A stretch of DNA of 64,000 nt from Desulfovibrio desulfuricans (GCF_024460775.1 NZ_JANFYZ010000007.1:91245-155244), one strand, 5' to 3'. Positions 43,420 through 52,265 are shown, numbered from the stretch's first letter. Numbers and translations are program-made. Notes: a model not told the origin generated them from the sequence alone.

Positions 43420-44036
43420 GCGACGACAGCAAGCTGGATCTGCCGGAAGTAAGCTTCTGGATGAACGGGGCCAACGCGCAGGCCCTGTGCAAGGCTGCGC
43501 AGCTCTGGTTTCAGCGTCTGGGGGATGCCGCCATCTGGCCGGCGCGCCAGTTCAACCCCATGACGTGCAGCCTGCCCGTGCTGGATCTGCTGGCATGGCA
43601 GCGCGGCGTGGCCCGCTACAGCAACGAGCCGGAACGCCTCTACCGCCTGCGCGTCACCCATGCCTACGCCAACGCGCGCGACTCTGGCCAGACGGCAGGC
43701 TGGGGCCGCATTTTTGAGCGCCTGGAGCTTGGGGGCCTCTCCCTGGCCGAGCGCGTACCCGGGCAAGACTGGGATCGCGTGGGCATCATTGCCGACGATT
43801 CGCAGTTTCCCGACCAGCAAAACGTGCTGGAAATCATCATTGAGGACTATGGCCGCACCTGCCGCCGCTATTACTTCGACAGCCGCATTCCCATTCCGGC
43901 CTTGGCCCACGTGGGCCGATTTTCCTGGCATCAGGAAACCGTAGAAGCCGCCATGAGCACCCGCGCCATTGCCGATGCCGGCGCGCGTATGGCCGTGTTT
44001 GACCACCATGCCGCCACACTGGAGGCCCACTTATGA
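43416..44036 (+). CDS. baseplate/tail protein I (gpI-like)
   Basis: 206 residues. CSLPVLDLLAWQRGVARYSN then EPERLYRLRVTHAYANARDS fits the P2 tail protein I family that works with gpJ in the baseplate. Coupled by ATGA overlaps on both sides. Confidence 0.85.
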   Translation: MSDDSKLDLPEVSFWMNGANAQALCKAAQLWFQRLGDAAIWPARQFNPMTCSLPVLDLLAWQRGVARYSNEPERLYRLRVTHAYANARDSGQTAGWGRIFERLELGGLSLAERVPGQDWDRVGIIADDSQFPDQQNVLEIIIEDYGRTCRRYYFDSRIPIPALAHVGRFSWHQETVEAAMSTRAIADAGARMAVFDHHAATLEAHL

Positions 44037-45757
44037 GTACCATTCTGACCGCCGCGGGCGAGAGCCTTATTGCCCGCCTTCAGGCCGAGGGCAAGGCCCT
44101 CATTATCGACACAATGATTCTGGCCAACGTGCCCGGACAGGATCACACCCAGGCCATTGCGCCCGGCGTTACCGTGCCGGCAGAGGATCAGATCGCCCTG
44201 CGCTACGCCATACCCCCGCAATACCGCGCCTACGTCAACCCCAACCAGGTGGTCTACTCTGCCATGCTGGGCAGCGACATGGGCGACTTTGTCTTCAACT
44301 GGCAGGGCCTCTGGTGCAGCGAGCACAACACCCTGGTGGCCGTGGGCACGTTCCCCGCGCTGGAAAAACGCCGCTACGACGAGGCCAACGGCAAGACGGG
44401 CAACAACCTGACCCGCAACTTTCTGCTGACCTTCACGGGCGCGCGCGAGCTTACGGGCCTGACCATCAGCGCCGACGTGTGGCAGCTTGATTTTACCGTG
44501 CGCCTCAACGGCATTGATGAGCGCCAGCGCCTCGCCAATTTTGACATCTACGGCCAGGCCTTTTTCGATGCCGATGGCTGGCTGCTGCAAAAAACGGCAG
44601 AGGCCTACGCCTTTGCGCCGGGCCTTGGCTATGTTGGCGGCATCCGCGCAGCACTGGCCGAGAGCCTGCCCCTGGCTGCGCCGGAAAGCGCCAACCTGCC
44701 GCAGAAAGTCTGGCTCGACGTCTGCCTCAAACATACCGGCAGCGACCGCGTGGTCGAGGCCTCGCCCATGCTCACGCCGCCCGCAGCCCCCCTGGCGGAC
44801 AGCGCCGCTGACGAAACAGGCCTCATGCACTACCGCGCCCTGGTGGCCCGCATCGAGGCGGACGGCTCGGTTACGGATCTGCGACCGCGCAAGAATGCGG
44901 GGATTCTGCCAATTCCAGGCGTGGACGGTGTTACAATCATCAACAATAACAATACGCTTATAGTACCTGACGTATATGTGCGCCTTGCCGCAGACATGAC
45001 TGTTTATGTTTCAATATCTGGAGATGATGGGAATAATGGTCTGACGCCAGACGCTCCAATGCGGACAGTGCAAATGGCACTTAACAAAGTGTCATCATCA
45101 TATAATCTTGGAACGCATATTGTTACAATTAATATCGCGCCAGGAACGTATGCGGAACGGGTAAGGCTGCCGAGATACCAAGCATCAACTGGGTCTATAT
45201 CCATTGTTGGCTCTGGAATCGATAGTACAATTGTTGCTGGAATGTCTTTGGATGTTGATGCAACATATTCTATAACTGATCTAACTGTTTCTGCATATGC
45301 ACAACAGATAAATCCTTGGTGCTTGGCCGTTTCATCAGGCAGAGTAGCGTGCCGTAACTGTAAATTTTGGCTCCCATCAAATGTTACTGGTGCATACTCT
45401 TATATGGTATGGGCTAATAATTCCGGACTGATAAATCTAGGGGCAACTGGTAGTTCAGGAATACAAATTGTTTCGAATGCGACAGCCTATCACATGATAT
45501 TAGCGTCAAGTGGTGGACGGATAGAAATATACGACCACATAACAATGTCTGGAGCTGTTAGTGTTGCTTGTGCTTGCGCACAAACTCTAGGCAGTATCTT
45601 TCGCAACGGCACTAGCAATCCGACAATTTCTGGATCTGTCACTGGCAATCGTTATATCGCAACTCTTAACGGTGTTATTTCTGTTAATGGTGGCGGTGCG
45701 TCTTATTTCCCCGGCACAATCGCAGGAAATGTTTCTTCAGGGGGGCAATATGTTTAA
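44033..45757 (+). CDS. tail fibre protein (gpH-like) with foreign C-terminal domain
   Basis: 574 residues. The N-terminal ~300 (MSTILTAAGESLIARLQAEG; LWCSEHNTLVAVGTFPALEK) is the DUF3751 tail-collar fibre attachment domain. From about residue 305 the protein becomes a beta-helix-like repeat region (YVSISGDDGNNGLTPDAP; TINIAPGTYAERVRLP). At the same point, near 44,940, base composition turns sharply AT-rich, a sign that the receptor-binding end was exchanged. The C-terminal part should decide host range. Confidence 0.88.
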   Translation: MSTILTAAGESLIARLQAEGKALIIDTMILANVPGQDHTQAIAPGVTVPAEDQIALRYAIPPQYRAYVNPNQVVYSAMLGSDMGDFVFNWQGLWCSEHNTLVAVGTFPALEKRRYDEANGKTGNNLTRNFLLTFTGARELTGLTISADVWQLDFTVRLNGIDERQRLANFDIYGQAFFDADGWLLQKTAEAYAFAPGLGYVGGIRAALAESLPLAAPESANLPQKVWLDVCLKHTGSDRVVEASPMLTPPAAPLADSAADETGLMHYRALVARIEADGSVTDLRPRKNAGILPIPGVDGVTIINNNNTLIVPDVYVRLAADMTVYVSISGDDGNNGLTPDAPMRTVQMALNKVSSSYNLGTHIVTINIAPGTYAERVRLPRYQASTGSISIVGSGIDSTIVAGMSLDVDATYSITDLTVSAYAQQINPWCLAVSSGRVACRNCKFWLPSNVTGAYSYMVWANNSGLINLGATGSSGIQIVSNATAYHMILASSGGRIEIYDHITMSGAVSVACACAQTLGSIFRNGTSNPTISGSVTGNRYIATLNGVISVNGGGASYFPGTIAGNVSSGGQYV

Positions 45758-46235
45758 TATCCCTTCTTTCTATAGGCTGGAAGATGGCCGCATCTGGTCT
45801 GTTGCGAAAGCATCTTTTGTCGCCAAAGAGGATGCCGCATTGTCGGAATATCTCGATTATGGGCTTGGACTTGGCACAGCCCCAGATACCATGGGTGCGC
45901 TGTCTGCAACTGGCCTTCGTGATGCGTTGGCGTTTTACGGATTGCCACTTGGCAACCTCATTTCTCTCACCGAAGCGCAAGCCACACAGCGCGCTGTCAT
46001 CAATGCGGGATTTGACTCTGCCATGATTGCCAGCCTCACCATGCCCAGCACCAGCACTCCCCCCAGCGCCTATGCCGTGTACACGGTGCTGGAGGAATGG
46101 AAGACCGAATACCCGGAAGAATTCGCGGCCCTGCTCGCCATCCATACCGCTCGCCGCGATGCGCTACTGTCCGCAGTGGAAGCGGCCCAAACGGCTGAAG
46201 AAGTGCAGGCCATCACCGTCAGCTACGCCGTGTAG
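45750..46235 (+). CDS. tail fibre accessory protein
   Basis: 161 residues from ATG 45750, overlapping the fibre stop by 8 bases with GGGGGG upstream. It begins MFNIPSFYRLEDGRIWSVAK and ends with helical VEAAQTAEEVQAITVSYAV. Place and size suit a fibre assembly chaperone or a small second fibre subunit. No firm family. Composition recovers to phage average midway. Confidence 0.55.
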   Translation: MFNIPSFYRLEDGRIWSVAKASFVAKEDAALSEYLDYGLGLGTAPDTMGALSATGLRDALAFYGLPLGNLISLTEAQATQRAVINAGFDSAMIASLTMPSTSTPPSAYAVYTVLEEWKTEYPEEFAALLAIHTARRDALLSAVEAAQTAEEVQAITVSYAV

Positions 46236-46244
46236 GAGGCCCGC

Positions 46245-47051
46245 ATGTTATCCACCGCACTGCCTACCGAGATCAGGGGCGGCATCTGCACTGGCCCTAC
46301 ATCCCCCAAGGAAGACGGCGCCACCGCGCGCGGCCCTGGGCGTGTGACCATCATCAGCGACCGCGTGTTCGACTTCCGCGACTACCCCGCCGCGAAACAG
46401 GACGAAGTTATCAGCGGTGTGGATGGGGCAATAGTGCGTTTGCAGCGCTGCGTTATCCTCGGCGGCATCAAAGCCGTACTTGCTGGCAATGGCGATCACC
46501 CCGGCAACGACATGCGCTTCGGGCACTGGGAAATGGAAGATTGCTTCATCATGGGAGCAGGCCGCCGCTGCCCTGAAGTGCAGGATTGCGTGGAGCTGAC
46601 CATGCGCCGCTGCTGGATCCACAACTGGGGCCGCGCTTTCGATGTTCGCTCGTTCGGGGGATGGGCCCACAGGGGCGGGCGCATAGCTGCGGAGCGCTGC
46701 CTGTTTACCCAGAGCGGCGGTATCTTCAGCCTAGGACTGCGCACAACCATTGCCGATATTTTCGCGCACGTTGGGCAGGCCTGGAACGATGATGGCCCCA
46801 GTGGGCTGCTGCGCTGGCAAACATACCTGCCGGGCGTGTGCAGAGGGCTCACGGCCAACACGGGCGGACTTGCCCTGGCCACAAAGTGCTACCGCAACAA
46901 AGGCTGGATCCGCGTTGAAAACTGCAACGAATTTATCACCCTCGCCGCTGCCCGTGAACTTGTCCGCAGCATTGACGCGCTTATGCCGGAAGAAGGCCGC
47001 AAGCGCCTGGGCAACCTGGTTGATATGTTCGACGGGCTGGGGGAAGCATGA
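46245..47051 (+). CDS. phage beta-helix-like structural protein
   Basis: 268 residues. Short repeated beta strands (VILGGIKAVLAGNGDHPGND; MEDCFIMGAGRRCPEVQDCV; IAAERCLFTQSGGIFSLGLR) suggest a right-handed beta helix, so a fibre or tailspike component. Unusually cysteine-rich for a fibre. Overlaps the next gene by 4 bases. Family not recognised. Confidence 0.5.
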   Translation: MLSTALPTEIRGGICTGPTSPKEDGATARGPGRVTIISDRVFDFRDYPAAKQDEVISGVDGAIVRLQRCVILGGIKAVLAGNGDHPGNDMRFGHWEMEDCFIMGAGRRCPEVQDCVELTMRRCWIHNWGRAFDVRSFGGWAHRGGRIAAERCLFTQSGGIFSLGLRTTIADIFAHVGQAWNDDGPSGLLRWQTYLPGVCRGLTANTGGLALATKCYRNKGWIRVENCNEFITLAAARELVRSIDALMPEEGRKRLGNLVDMFDGLGEA

Positions 47052-47965
47052 CCGTCTCCTTTTCCCCTTTGCGGCTTCGCCAGCCCACCAGCATTGCCGA
47101 CATGGCCGAGCGGGTGGGCGGAGCGCTCACGGCCGTGGGTCAAAGCATCAGTGATGGTCTGGCGGATCTGGGCAACCTCTCACTTCCGCCCCTGCCGGAA
47201 ATGCCGGAGTTTCCTTCAGCCGAGGACATGCGCAAGGGGCTGGGCACTGCGCTGGAAGGTACGGCGCGTTTTCTTGAAGTATCGCCCTACCAGTACGGCA
47301 TTGGCAGCCGCATGGGCGAGGCCGCGTGGCTCACGCCTGCGCAGGCGCTGCGCCTCACGGCGCAAAGTCTTGGCGGCCTGACCGTGGACGATGTGACGAA
47401 TATGGATTCCGCACTGGTGCTGGTGCTTACCGCCGCCGTGGATCAGTCCAGCCTGGCCGGTGCGCTTGGCAGCCTCAACAAGGCCTTTCCCCTGCCAGAG
47501 CTGCAAAAGCTGCAACGCCGGGCCAAGGGGGTGGCAGATCTGGAGCAGACAAAATTTGTTGTGCCGGCAGCGCCAGCCTACCCGCCGTGGAGCAAGGTCG
47601 CCCCGCGCCAGTTGCCGCAGGCGCGCCGATCCAGCCGGGCCATGACAACCATGGTGGCGCAGGCTGAAGGCATGGAAGCCGCGGCAAAGCCGCCCGCTGA
47701 TGTCATGGCCAATTTCGCCAGACGGCAACAGGCCAGGGTGCAAAAAGCGCAGCAGGATCTGGCGGCGGTTGGCAACGACCTTGCCGCCCTGGTGGATCTT
47801 TCCGCCTGGTTCGGCGTGTATGTGGACGGGGCAGCCGCAGTTGCGGCCAAGGCCCTCGCCAGCCTTGCCCCGCCCCTGGACGAGCGCTTCAAGTGCTGCA
47901 CCGTGCTTTCGTGGTACGGCACCAGGGCCGAGGTGGCCTACTACAAAGAACTTTTCGGCCTATAG
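47048..47965 (+). CDS. hypothetical phage tail-region protein
   Basis: 305 residues, mostly helical and Ala-rich with a Pro-rich stretch PPLPEMPEFPSAEDMRKGLG near 55-75. Ends CCTVLSWYGTRAEVAYYKEL. Lies between fibre and spike genes, so probably structural (baseplate). No family recognised. Confidence 0.6.
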   Translation: MTVSFSPLRLRQPTSIADMAERVGGALTAVGQSISDGLADLGNLSLPPLPEMPEFPSAEDMRKGLGTALEGTARFLEVSPYQYGIGSRMGEAAWLTPAQALRLTAQSLGGLTVDDVTNMDSALVLVLTAAVDQSSLAGALGSLNKAFPLPELQKLQRRAKGVADLEQTKFVVPAAPAYPPWSKVAPRQLPQARRSSRAMTTMVAQAEGMEAAAKPPADVMANFARRQQARVQKAQQDLAAVGNDLAALVDLSAWFGVYVDGAAAVAAKALASLAPPLDERFKCCTVLSWYGTRAEVAYYKELFGL

Positions 47966-47974
47966 GATACAGCC

Positions 47975-48514
47975 ATGCCAGACTTCTTGCTCCTCGATGA
48001 TTACACCGTTCCCGGCTTCGGCCTGACCGTCTCGCTCACCCTGCCCATCAAGGACGAGGACGCCAGCGGCGATTCTTCCAGCACGTCAAAGGCGGAAAAA
48101 GGCAAGAAGGGCAAAAAGCTGGAGGTCAAGACCAAGATCCGCTTCAAGGATGAGGACAAACTCACGGCATTTATGTCCCTGGCTGAAGCCATGAGCAAGG
48201 GCGACGGCAGGCTGTTCACCATCACAAACCGCGTGGCCAATGCAGGCGGCATGCGCCAGGGGCGCTTTTCCGGCGATGTGAAAGTGGATCCACAAGAGGG
48301 GCTGGCAATGTGGCTCCTGACCTTCAGCCTTGCCGAGCACAAGTCCGTGTCTGAAATGGCTGAAGACCGTGAGGGCACCCCCGCCGTTGCCGCTCAACAG
48401 AACAACGGCGACAAGGTGGACGGTGCAGCAGCTCCGGAAGGCTCCACGGCGGAAACCGAACAGATGGACATCTTTCAGCGCGGACTCAAAAAGTTGGATG
48501 ACTGGTGGGGGTAG
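47975..48514 (+). CDS. baseplate-associated protein, unrecognised
   Basis: 179 residues: MPDFLLLDDYTVPGFGLTVS, a Lys/Ser-rich loop (about 28-48), then beta-rich VKTKIRFKDEDKLTAFMSLA and RQGRFSGDVKVDPQEGLAMW, and an acidic tail ending LKKLDDWWG. Genes of this shape accompany the spike in VHML-type phages and may be a hub component. Function inferred from neighbours. Confidence 0.6.
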   Translation: MPDFLLLDDYTVPGFGLTVSLTLPIKDEDASGDSSSTSKAEKGKKGKKLEVKTKIRFKDEDKLTAFMSLAEAMSKGDGRLFTITNRVANAGGMRQGRFSGDVKVDPQEGLAMWLLTFSLAEHKSVSEMAEDREGTPAVAAQQNNGDKVDGAAAPEGSTAETEQMDIFQRGLKKLDDWWG

Positions 48515-48517
48515 GCC

Positions 48518-49216
48518 ATGCGGTTACGCAAAAAACTTATGGTTGATGGGCAGGAATACGGCCTGGTCACCGAAAACGTGGCCCTCTACTACAACCGGCC
48601 CGGGCGCGCAGTGTTTCAGGTGCGCGCTACGGACGAGCAGGCGGAAGCGCTCACGGGCATGGTGCAGTTCGCCCTTGGCTGGGCGCATTCAGACGGCATG
48701 ACCCTGTTTTTCACGGGCGACGTTGAACGCGCCGTGCGGGTGGACGGCCAGCAGCGCCGCCTCTTCTGCCGCGAAATTTCGGCCCGGCTGGATAGCAACA
48801 TCCCGCTGGCCATCCGCCACGCCACCCTCAAGGACGTTTTGGGCGCGTATGCCGCCGCTACCGGGCTTGAGTTCATCCTGCCGGATAAACCGTATGCCTC
48901 GGTCAAAGCGCCGGCCTTTTATGGGCACGGCAGCGGCTTCCACGGGCTGGCCTGCGCGGGCGACATTTTCGGCATTGCCGACTACCACTGGCAGGCCCAG
49001 GGCGACGGCAAAATATTTGTGGGCTCCTGGGCAGATTCCCGCTGGCCGGACAGGCCCGGCACAATCTCGGAAGAGTTTTTTACCGCTGCTGGCAGCGCGG
49101 CCCGCAAAATTGCGGCCGTGCCCACCATGCGCCCGGGGGCTGTGCTCAACGGGCAGAGGGTGCGCATGGTGCGCTTTTCCGGCCACAACATGACCGTGGG
49201 CTTTGAGGACGTGTAA
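48518..49216 (+). CDS. baseplate hub/spike-associated protein, unrecognised
   Basis: 232 residues. MRLRKKLMVDGQEYGLVTEN, then beta-rich DVERAVRVDGQQRRLFCREI, HATLKDVLGAYAAATGLEFI, and RPGAVLNGQRVRMVRFSGHN. Resembles gpD-like hub proteins of contractile tails in overall pattern. Three bases after the previous gene; followed after two bases by the spike. Confidence 0.6.
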   Translation: MRLRKKLMVDGQEYGLVTENVALYYNRPGRAVFQVRATDEQAEALTGMVQFALGWAHSDGMTLFFTGDVERAVRVDGQQRRLFCREISARLDSNIPLAIRHATLKDVLGAYAAATGLEFILPDKPYASVKAPAFYGHGSGFHGLACAGDIFGIADYHWQAQGDGKIFVGSWADSRWPDRPGTISEEFFTAAGSAARKIAAVPTMRPGAVLNGQRVRMVRFSGHNMTVGFEDV

Positions 49217-49218
49217 CC

Positions 49219-50298
49219 ATGCGCGAAATGATAAAAAAAATCGTCATGGAGCTGCTGCCGGAACTGGCGGGCGGTCTGCATCTTGATCGCTACGCCCGGG
49301 TGCTTGCCGCGGGGGATTCCCCCACAGAGGGAGCCACCAGCGAACGCTTTCGCCCCCGGTATGCCGTGGATCTGGAAATTCTCGGGCCGGACATGGAGCC
49401 GGACGCCAGCTTTCCCAAGTACAGCGCCGTGCCGCTGCCCGTGAGCGTGGGCGGCGGGCAGGAGAGCGGCACGTTCTGCTTTCCCGAGGAGGGCGCGTTG
49501 TGCGTGGTTGGCTTCGCCTATGGTCGGCAGGATCACCCCATCATCCGGCAAATTTTCCCCCTGGGCGTCAGCCTGCCCGCGCTTGAACGCGGCGAGGTGC
49601 TCATGCAGCAAAGCCCCACCAGCTTTCAGCGCGTGGACGCCCAGGGCAACTGGAAGCGCGAAACAAGCGCCGACATAAACGAAAGCTCGCTTGCCCGCAC
49701 CGTGAAGGCGGAGAACTACTCCGCAGACCTTGGCAGCGAAAACCGCAGCGTGGCCGCCCACAGCACCGAAAGCGTGGGGAGCTGCAAAACCATCGAGGCC
49801 GGCACGGTGCTGACACTGCTGGCAGGCCTGCGGGCCGACCTGGGCAGCTTGGGCGCGCTCAACCTCACGGCAGGGGGCGACTCCACCCACTCCACCGCAG
49901 GATCCGCGCAGGAAACCGTGGGCAAGGATCACACAAGCAAGGTCACAGGCAACCGCCAGATCGACATTGCTGGCAACCGTGGCCTGACCGTGCAGGGAGC
50001 CGACACCATAACCGTGGAAGGCGAGGAAACCATCAAGGCCAGGGGCAAGGTCACAATCGAAAGCGCTCAGGAGCTTTTGTTGCGCGCGCCTGTGGTCAAA
50101 ATTCAGGGCATCCTCACCACAGAGGGCTACGAGGGCGGCCCGGGCAGCTCCACACTTTACGGCGACTTTACCGTGCGCAATGGCCGGGTGGATGTACCCG
50201 ACAAGGACGTTACCGCGGGGGCCGTTTCCCTGCGTGGTCATACCCATACGGGCGTCATGCCCGGCAGCTCCACCACCGGCACCCCGGTGGGTGGATAA
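49219..50298 (+). CDS. baseplate spike protein (gpV-like)
   Basis: 359 residues. An OB-fold-like N-terminal domain (YAVDLEILGPDMEPDASFPK; CFPEEGALCVVGFAYGRQDH) leads into a triple beta-helix with repeating strands (TVLTLLAGLRADLGSLGALN; GNRGLTVQGADTITVEGEET). The tip ends SLRGHTHTGVMPGSSTTGTP: the H-x-H is the iron-binding apex motif known in P2 gpV. It pierces the outer membrane during infection. Confidence 0.85.
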   Translation: MREMIKKIVMELLPELAGGLHLDRYARVLAAGDSPTEGATSERFRPRYAVDLEILGPDMEPDASFPKYSAVPLPVSVGGGQESGTFCFPEEGALCVVGFAYGRQDHPIIRQIFPLGVSLPALERGEVLMQQSPTSFQRVDAQGNWKRETSADINESSLARTVKAENYSADLGSENRSVAAHSTESVGSCKTIEAGTVLTLLAGLRADLGSLGALNLTAGGDSTHSTAGSAQETVGKDHTSKVTGNRQIDIAGNRGLTVQGADTITVEGEETIKARGKVTIESAQELLLRAPVVKIQGILTTEGYEGGPGSSTLYGDFTVRNGRVDVPDKDVTAGAVSLRGHTHTGVMPGSSTTGTPVGG

Positions 50299-50358
50299 AG
50301 CAACAACCCATGAGAGCCACGAGCCCCAACACCACGCCCACGAGGCTTCGGACTCCTC

Positions 50359-51117
50359 ATGCAATCGCTTACCCTTTCCCCGTCCATTACGTTGTTCCAG
50401 GGCGATGCCCTGGACGTGCTCCGCTCCTTGCCTGACGACAGCGTCGACATGGTGCTGACTGACCCGCCCTACTCAAGCGGCGGGTCGACCTTGTCTACCC
50501 GGCAGGCTGATCCGGCGCAAAAATACCAGGCGACCGGCACAAAACGCACATATCCAGCCATGTTGGGCGATGCCAAAGACCAGCATAGCTGGATCCTGTG
50601 GAGTACGTTGTGGCTTTCCCAGTGCTTGCGCGTAGCCCGGGAGGGTGCCGTGTGCCTTGTCTTTACCGACTGGCGGCAGTTGCCCAGCCTCACGGACGCC
50701 GTGCAGGCGGCCGGCTGGAAATGGATGGGTATAATCCCCTGGGACAAACGCAGCGCACGTCCGCAGATCGGCAAATTCAAGCAGCAATGTGAATTCGTGG
50801 TCTTCGGCGTCAAGGGGCATTTTATCCCCCATACGAGGCTATGCCTGCCCGGAATGTACTCCCACCCCATACTTGCCGCGCGCAAAAACCATCTTACGGC
50901 CAAACCCGTGGAGCTCATTTGCAATTTGTTGGCAATCGCGCCTGAAGGCGGAAGCGTGCTGGATCCTTTCATGGGCGGCGGTTCCCACGGGGCCGCCTGT
51001 GTTGAAACTGGCCATCCGTACATCGGGGTGGAGCTTTCCCCTAAATACTTCCGCGTCAGCGCCCACTGGCTTGCCGAGTTGGCTGGCCTTCCTCTGGAGG
51101 GTCAGCCGTGCGCGTAA
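50359..51117 (+). CDS. phage DNA methyltransferase (beta-class N4/N6)
   Basis: 252 residues. Motif IV DPPY (TDPPYSSGG near 35-43) comes before the SAM-binding DPFMGGGSHG near 204-213, the beta-class order for N6-adenine or N4-cytosine methyltransferases. DPPY fits either base. No restriction endonuclease is adjacent, so it is an orphan enzyme, probably shielding phage DNA from host restriction. Followed by, and overlapping, the Com-like gene. Confidence 0.88.
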   Translation: MQSLTLSPSITLFQGDALDVLRSLPDDSVDMVLTDPPYSSGGSTLSTRQADPAQKYQATGTKRTYPAMLGDAKDQHSWILWSTLWLSQCLRVAREGAVCLVFTDWRQLPSLTDAVQAAGWKWMGIIPWDKRSARPQIGKFKQQCEFVVFGVKGHFIPHTRLCLPGMYSHPILAARKNHLTAKPVELICNLLAIAPEGGSVLDPFMGGGSHGAACVETGHPYIGVELSPKYFRVSAHWLAELAGLPLEGQPCA

Positions 51118-51293
51118 CCACCACCCAATCGCTCCCCGAACTGCGCTGCCAGCACTGCGGCAAAAAGCTGGCTGAAGGCTACGTAGACCTCTTGGTCATC
51201 AAGTGCCCACGTTGCCGCACCTACAACACATTAAGAACGGATTGCCACAGGTGCGAGGCTGACAATCTCCAAAGCCCTGCGCAACACCACTAA
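51108..51293 (+). CDS. com: Com family zinc-finger regulator
   Basis: 61 residues: LRCQHCGKKLAEGYVDLLVIKCPRCRTYNT then DCHRCEADN is the Com zinc finger. In phage Mu, Com binds the mom mRNA and opens its ribosome site to allow translation of the DNA-modification enzyme. Here it follows, and overlaps by 10 bases, a methyltransferase, and no mom is present. It may control that gene or be a leftover. Confidence 0.88.
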   Translation: MRVTTTQSLPELRCQHCGKKLAEGYVDLLVIKCPRCRTYNTLRTDCHRCEADNLQSPAQHH

Positions 51294-51311
51294 AACACGG
51301 CAAAAAACAGC

Positions 51312-51340
51312 AAAAAAGGCGGGATTTCCCGCCTTTTTTT
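51312..51340 (+). terminator. terminator of the prophage late operon
   Basis: AAAAAAGGCGGG, ATTT loop, CCCGCCTTTTTTT directly after com. Strong and bidirectional. Confidence 0.9.
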
Positions 51341-51777
51341 ATATCTCCAGCCAGCTTCTGGCATGTTCTCTGCCGCCTTCAGCACTAATCCGCCCCACTT
51401 GTGCCCGGGCTTCCACTCCCTGTCCCTTACCGCGCCTAACAGCCGCGCGCCCCAGAAAAAAAGCACTCCTCCGCCCCAAACCTTCGGCGTTTTTTTGACG
51501 CTTCTGTGCAATCCCAGAGCCTGCGCAAAGGGCAGGCAAATCTACGGGGCCAGGGGCGAAGAAGAGAAAGGCACCACTGCACTCTATGCAGCCATTTGCA
51601 AATGATTGCAGGCTAATTGCACACATTCTTGTCAGCTAATTAGGCATAATTTACCTATTTTTTTAGCCTTTTTTAAAAAAGCGCGAACGCCTGAATCGTG
51701 TTGTTTTGCAAGGAGCTGCGAACAGTATCACGAATGAAATCACGAATTGTCCCTAGGCACACCCAAAATCAAGGCAT
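51341..51777. other. prophage right end, no clear gene
   Basis: About 430 bases. A plus-strand frame 51363-51605 and minus-strand frames remain open but look like chance; GC-rich first half, AT-rich second half. It contains the fourth CCCTAGGCA copy (51751-51759). This would be the arm next to attP when the phage is circular. Confidence 0.4.
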
Positions 51778-51811
51778 AAAAAAAGAGCTGGTCACATTTG
51801 TAACCAGCTCA
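51778..51811 (-). terminator. terminator of tRNA-Ser
   Basis: Read on the minus strand: GAGCTGGT, 10-base loop, ACCAGCTC, then a seven-base T-run, 14 bases past the tRNA 3' end. It lies inside the prophage, so the integrated phage supplies the terminator for the host tRNA. Confidence 0.8.
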
Positions 51812-51823
51812 AATTATTTACTA

Positions 51824-51887
51824 ATGGCGGAGAGGGTGGGATTCGAACCCACGTAGGAGCTATTAACCCCTAACTCGATTTCGAGTC
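51824..51887. repeat. right attachment repeat
   Basis: Exact 64-base copy of 14986-15049, here forming the 3' two thirds of the intact tRNA-Ser gene. Crossover must have occurred within this block. Confidence 0.92.
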
Positions 51888-51918
51888 GAGCGCGTTACGG
51901 CCGCTTCGCTACCTCTCC
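51825..51918 (-). tRNA. tRNA-Ser (anticodon CGA)
   Basis: 94 nucleotides with encoded CCA. Acceptor GGAGAGG/CCTCTCC; anticodon arm CTCGA-CTCGAAA-TCGAG gives anticodon CGA, reading UCG; long variable arm typical of serine tRNA; T-loop GTTCGAATC. The gene is whole because the prophage brought an identical 3' part. Confidence 0.95.
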
Positions 51919-52265
51919 GCAGGCCACAAAGGGCGTTGGGTGCCCCGCTTGCAGCCGAAGGCGGTATATAGCCTATCTTTGGGTGAAAGGCAATGCTTCT
52001 GTCTCACAATGGCGCGTCGCCGCTGTGCTTTGTCTCAAAATGGCTAAGAGTCGCCCGCAATTCCTTTATTTACGTCCCCCCGGCAACCTGAGGGGAACGC
52101 CCCCATGGACATAGGCGCAAGGCCGAGGACAGCAGATCATCCGGCAAGAATGGACCGGGAAGCAGGCCAAGGTAAAAGCCAGCGTACCTATTCCGCGATA
52201 TCGCTCTAGTCGCGTTCTTCACCCAAATCCTGCCAACCCGCCCGTAGTGCTTGCCCGCGCCGCAC
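51919..52265. other. intergenic region right of tRNA-Ser
   Basis: About 350 bases with no gene I can support. It should contain the tRNA promoter (just right of 51,918) and the 3' untranslated region of the TPR gene. Confidence 0.4.

Larger units (their letters stand above)
14986..51887. mobile_element. complete P2-like (VHML-type) prophage in tRNA-Ser(CGA)
   Basis: About 36.9 kb bounded by a 64-bp perfect direct repeat of the tRNA-Ser 3' part. Gene order: integrase and regulators, replication, cargo, Ogr-like activator, portal and terminase leftward, scaffold to head completion rightward, sheath, tube, lysis, chaperone, tape measure, baseplate, fibre, spike, methyltransferase, Com. No essential module seems missing or interrupted, so it may be inducible. 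Sheath (DUF2586-like), tube (DUF2597-like) and DUF2590-like genes resemble the VHML branch of P2-like myoviruses. Confidence 0.88.

Noticed and set aside
48982..50364. 460-codon minus-strand open frame opposite the spike gene
   Set aside because: Antisense shadow of the beta-helical spike protein.
51339..51626. Small frames on both strands at the prophage right end
   Set aside because: Compositionally odd translations, no ribosome site, no family; probably chance.
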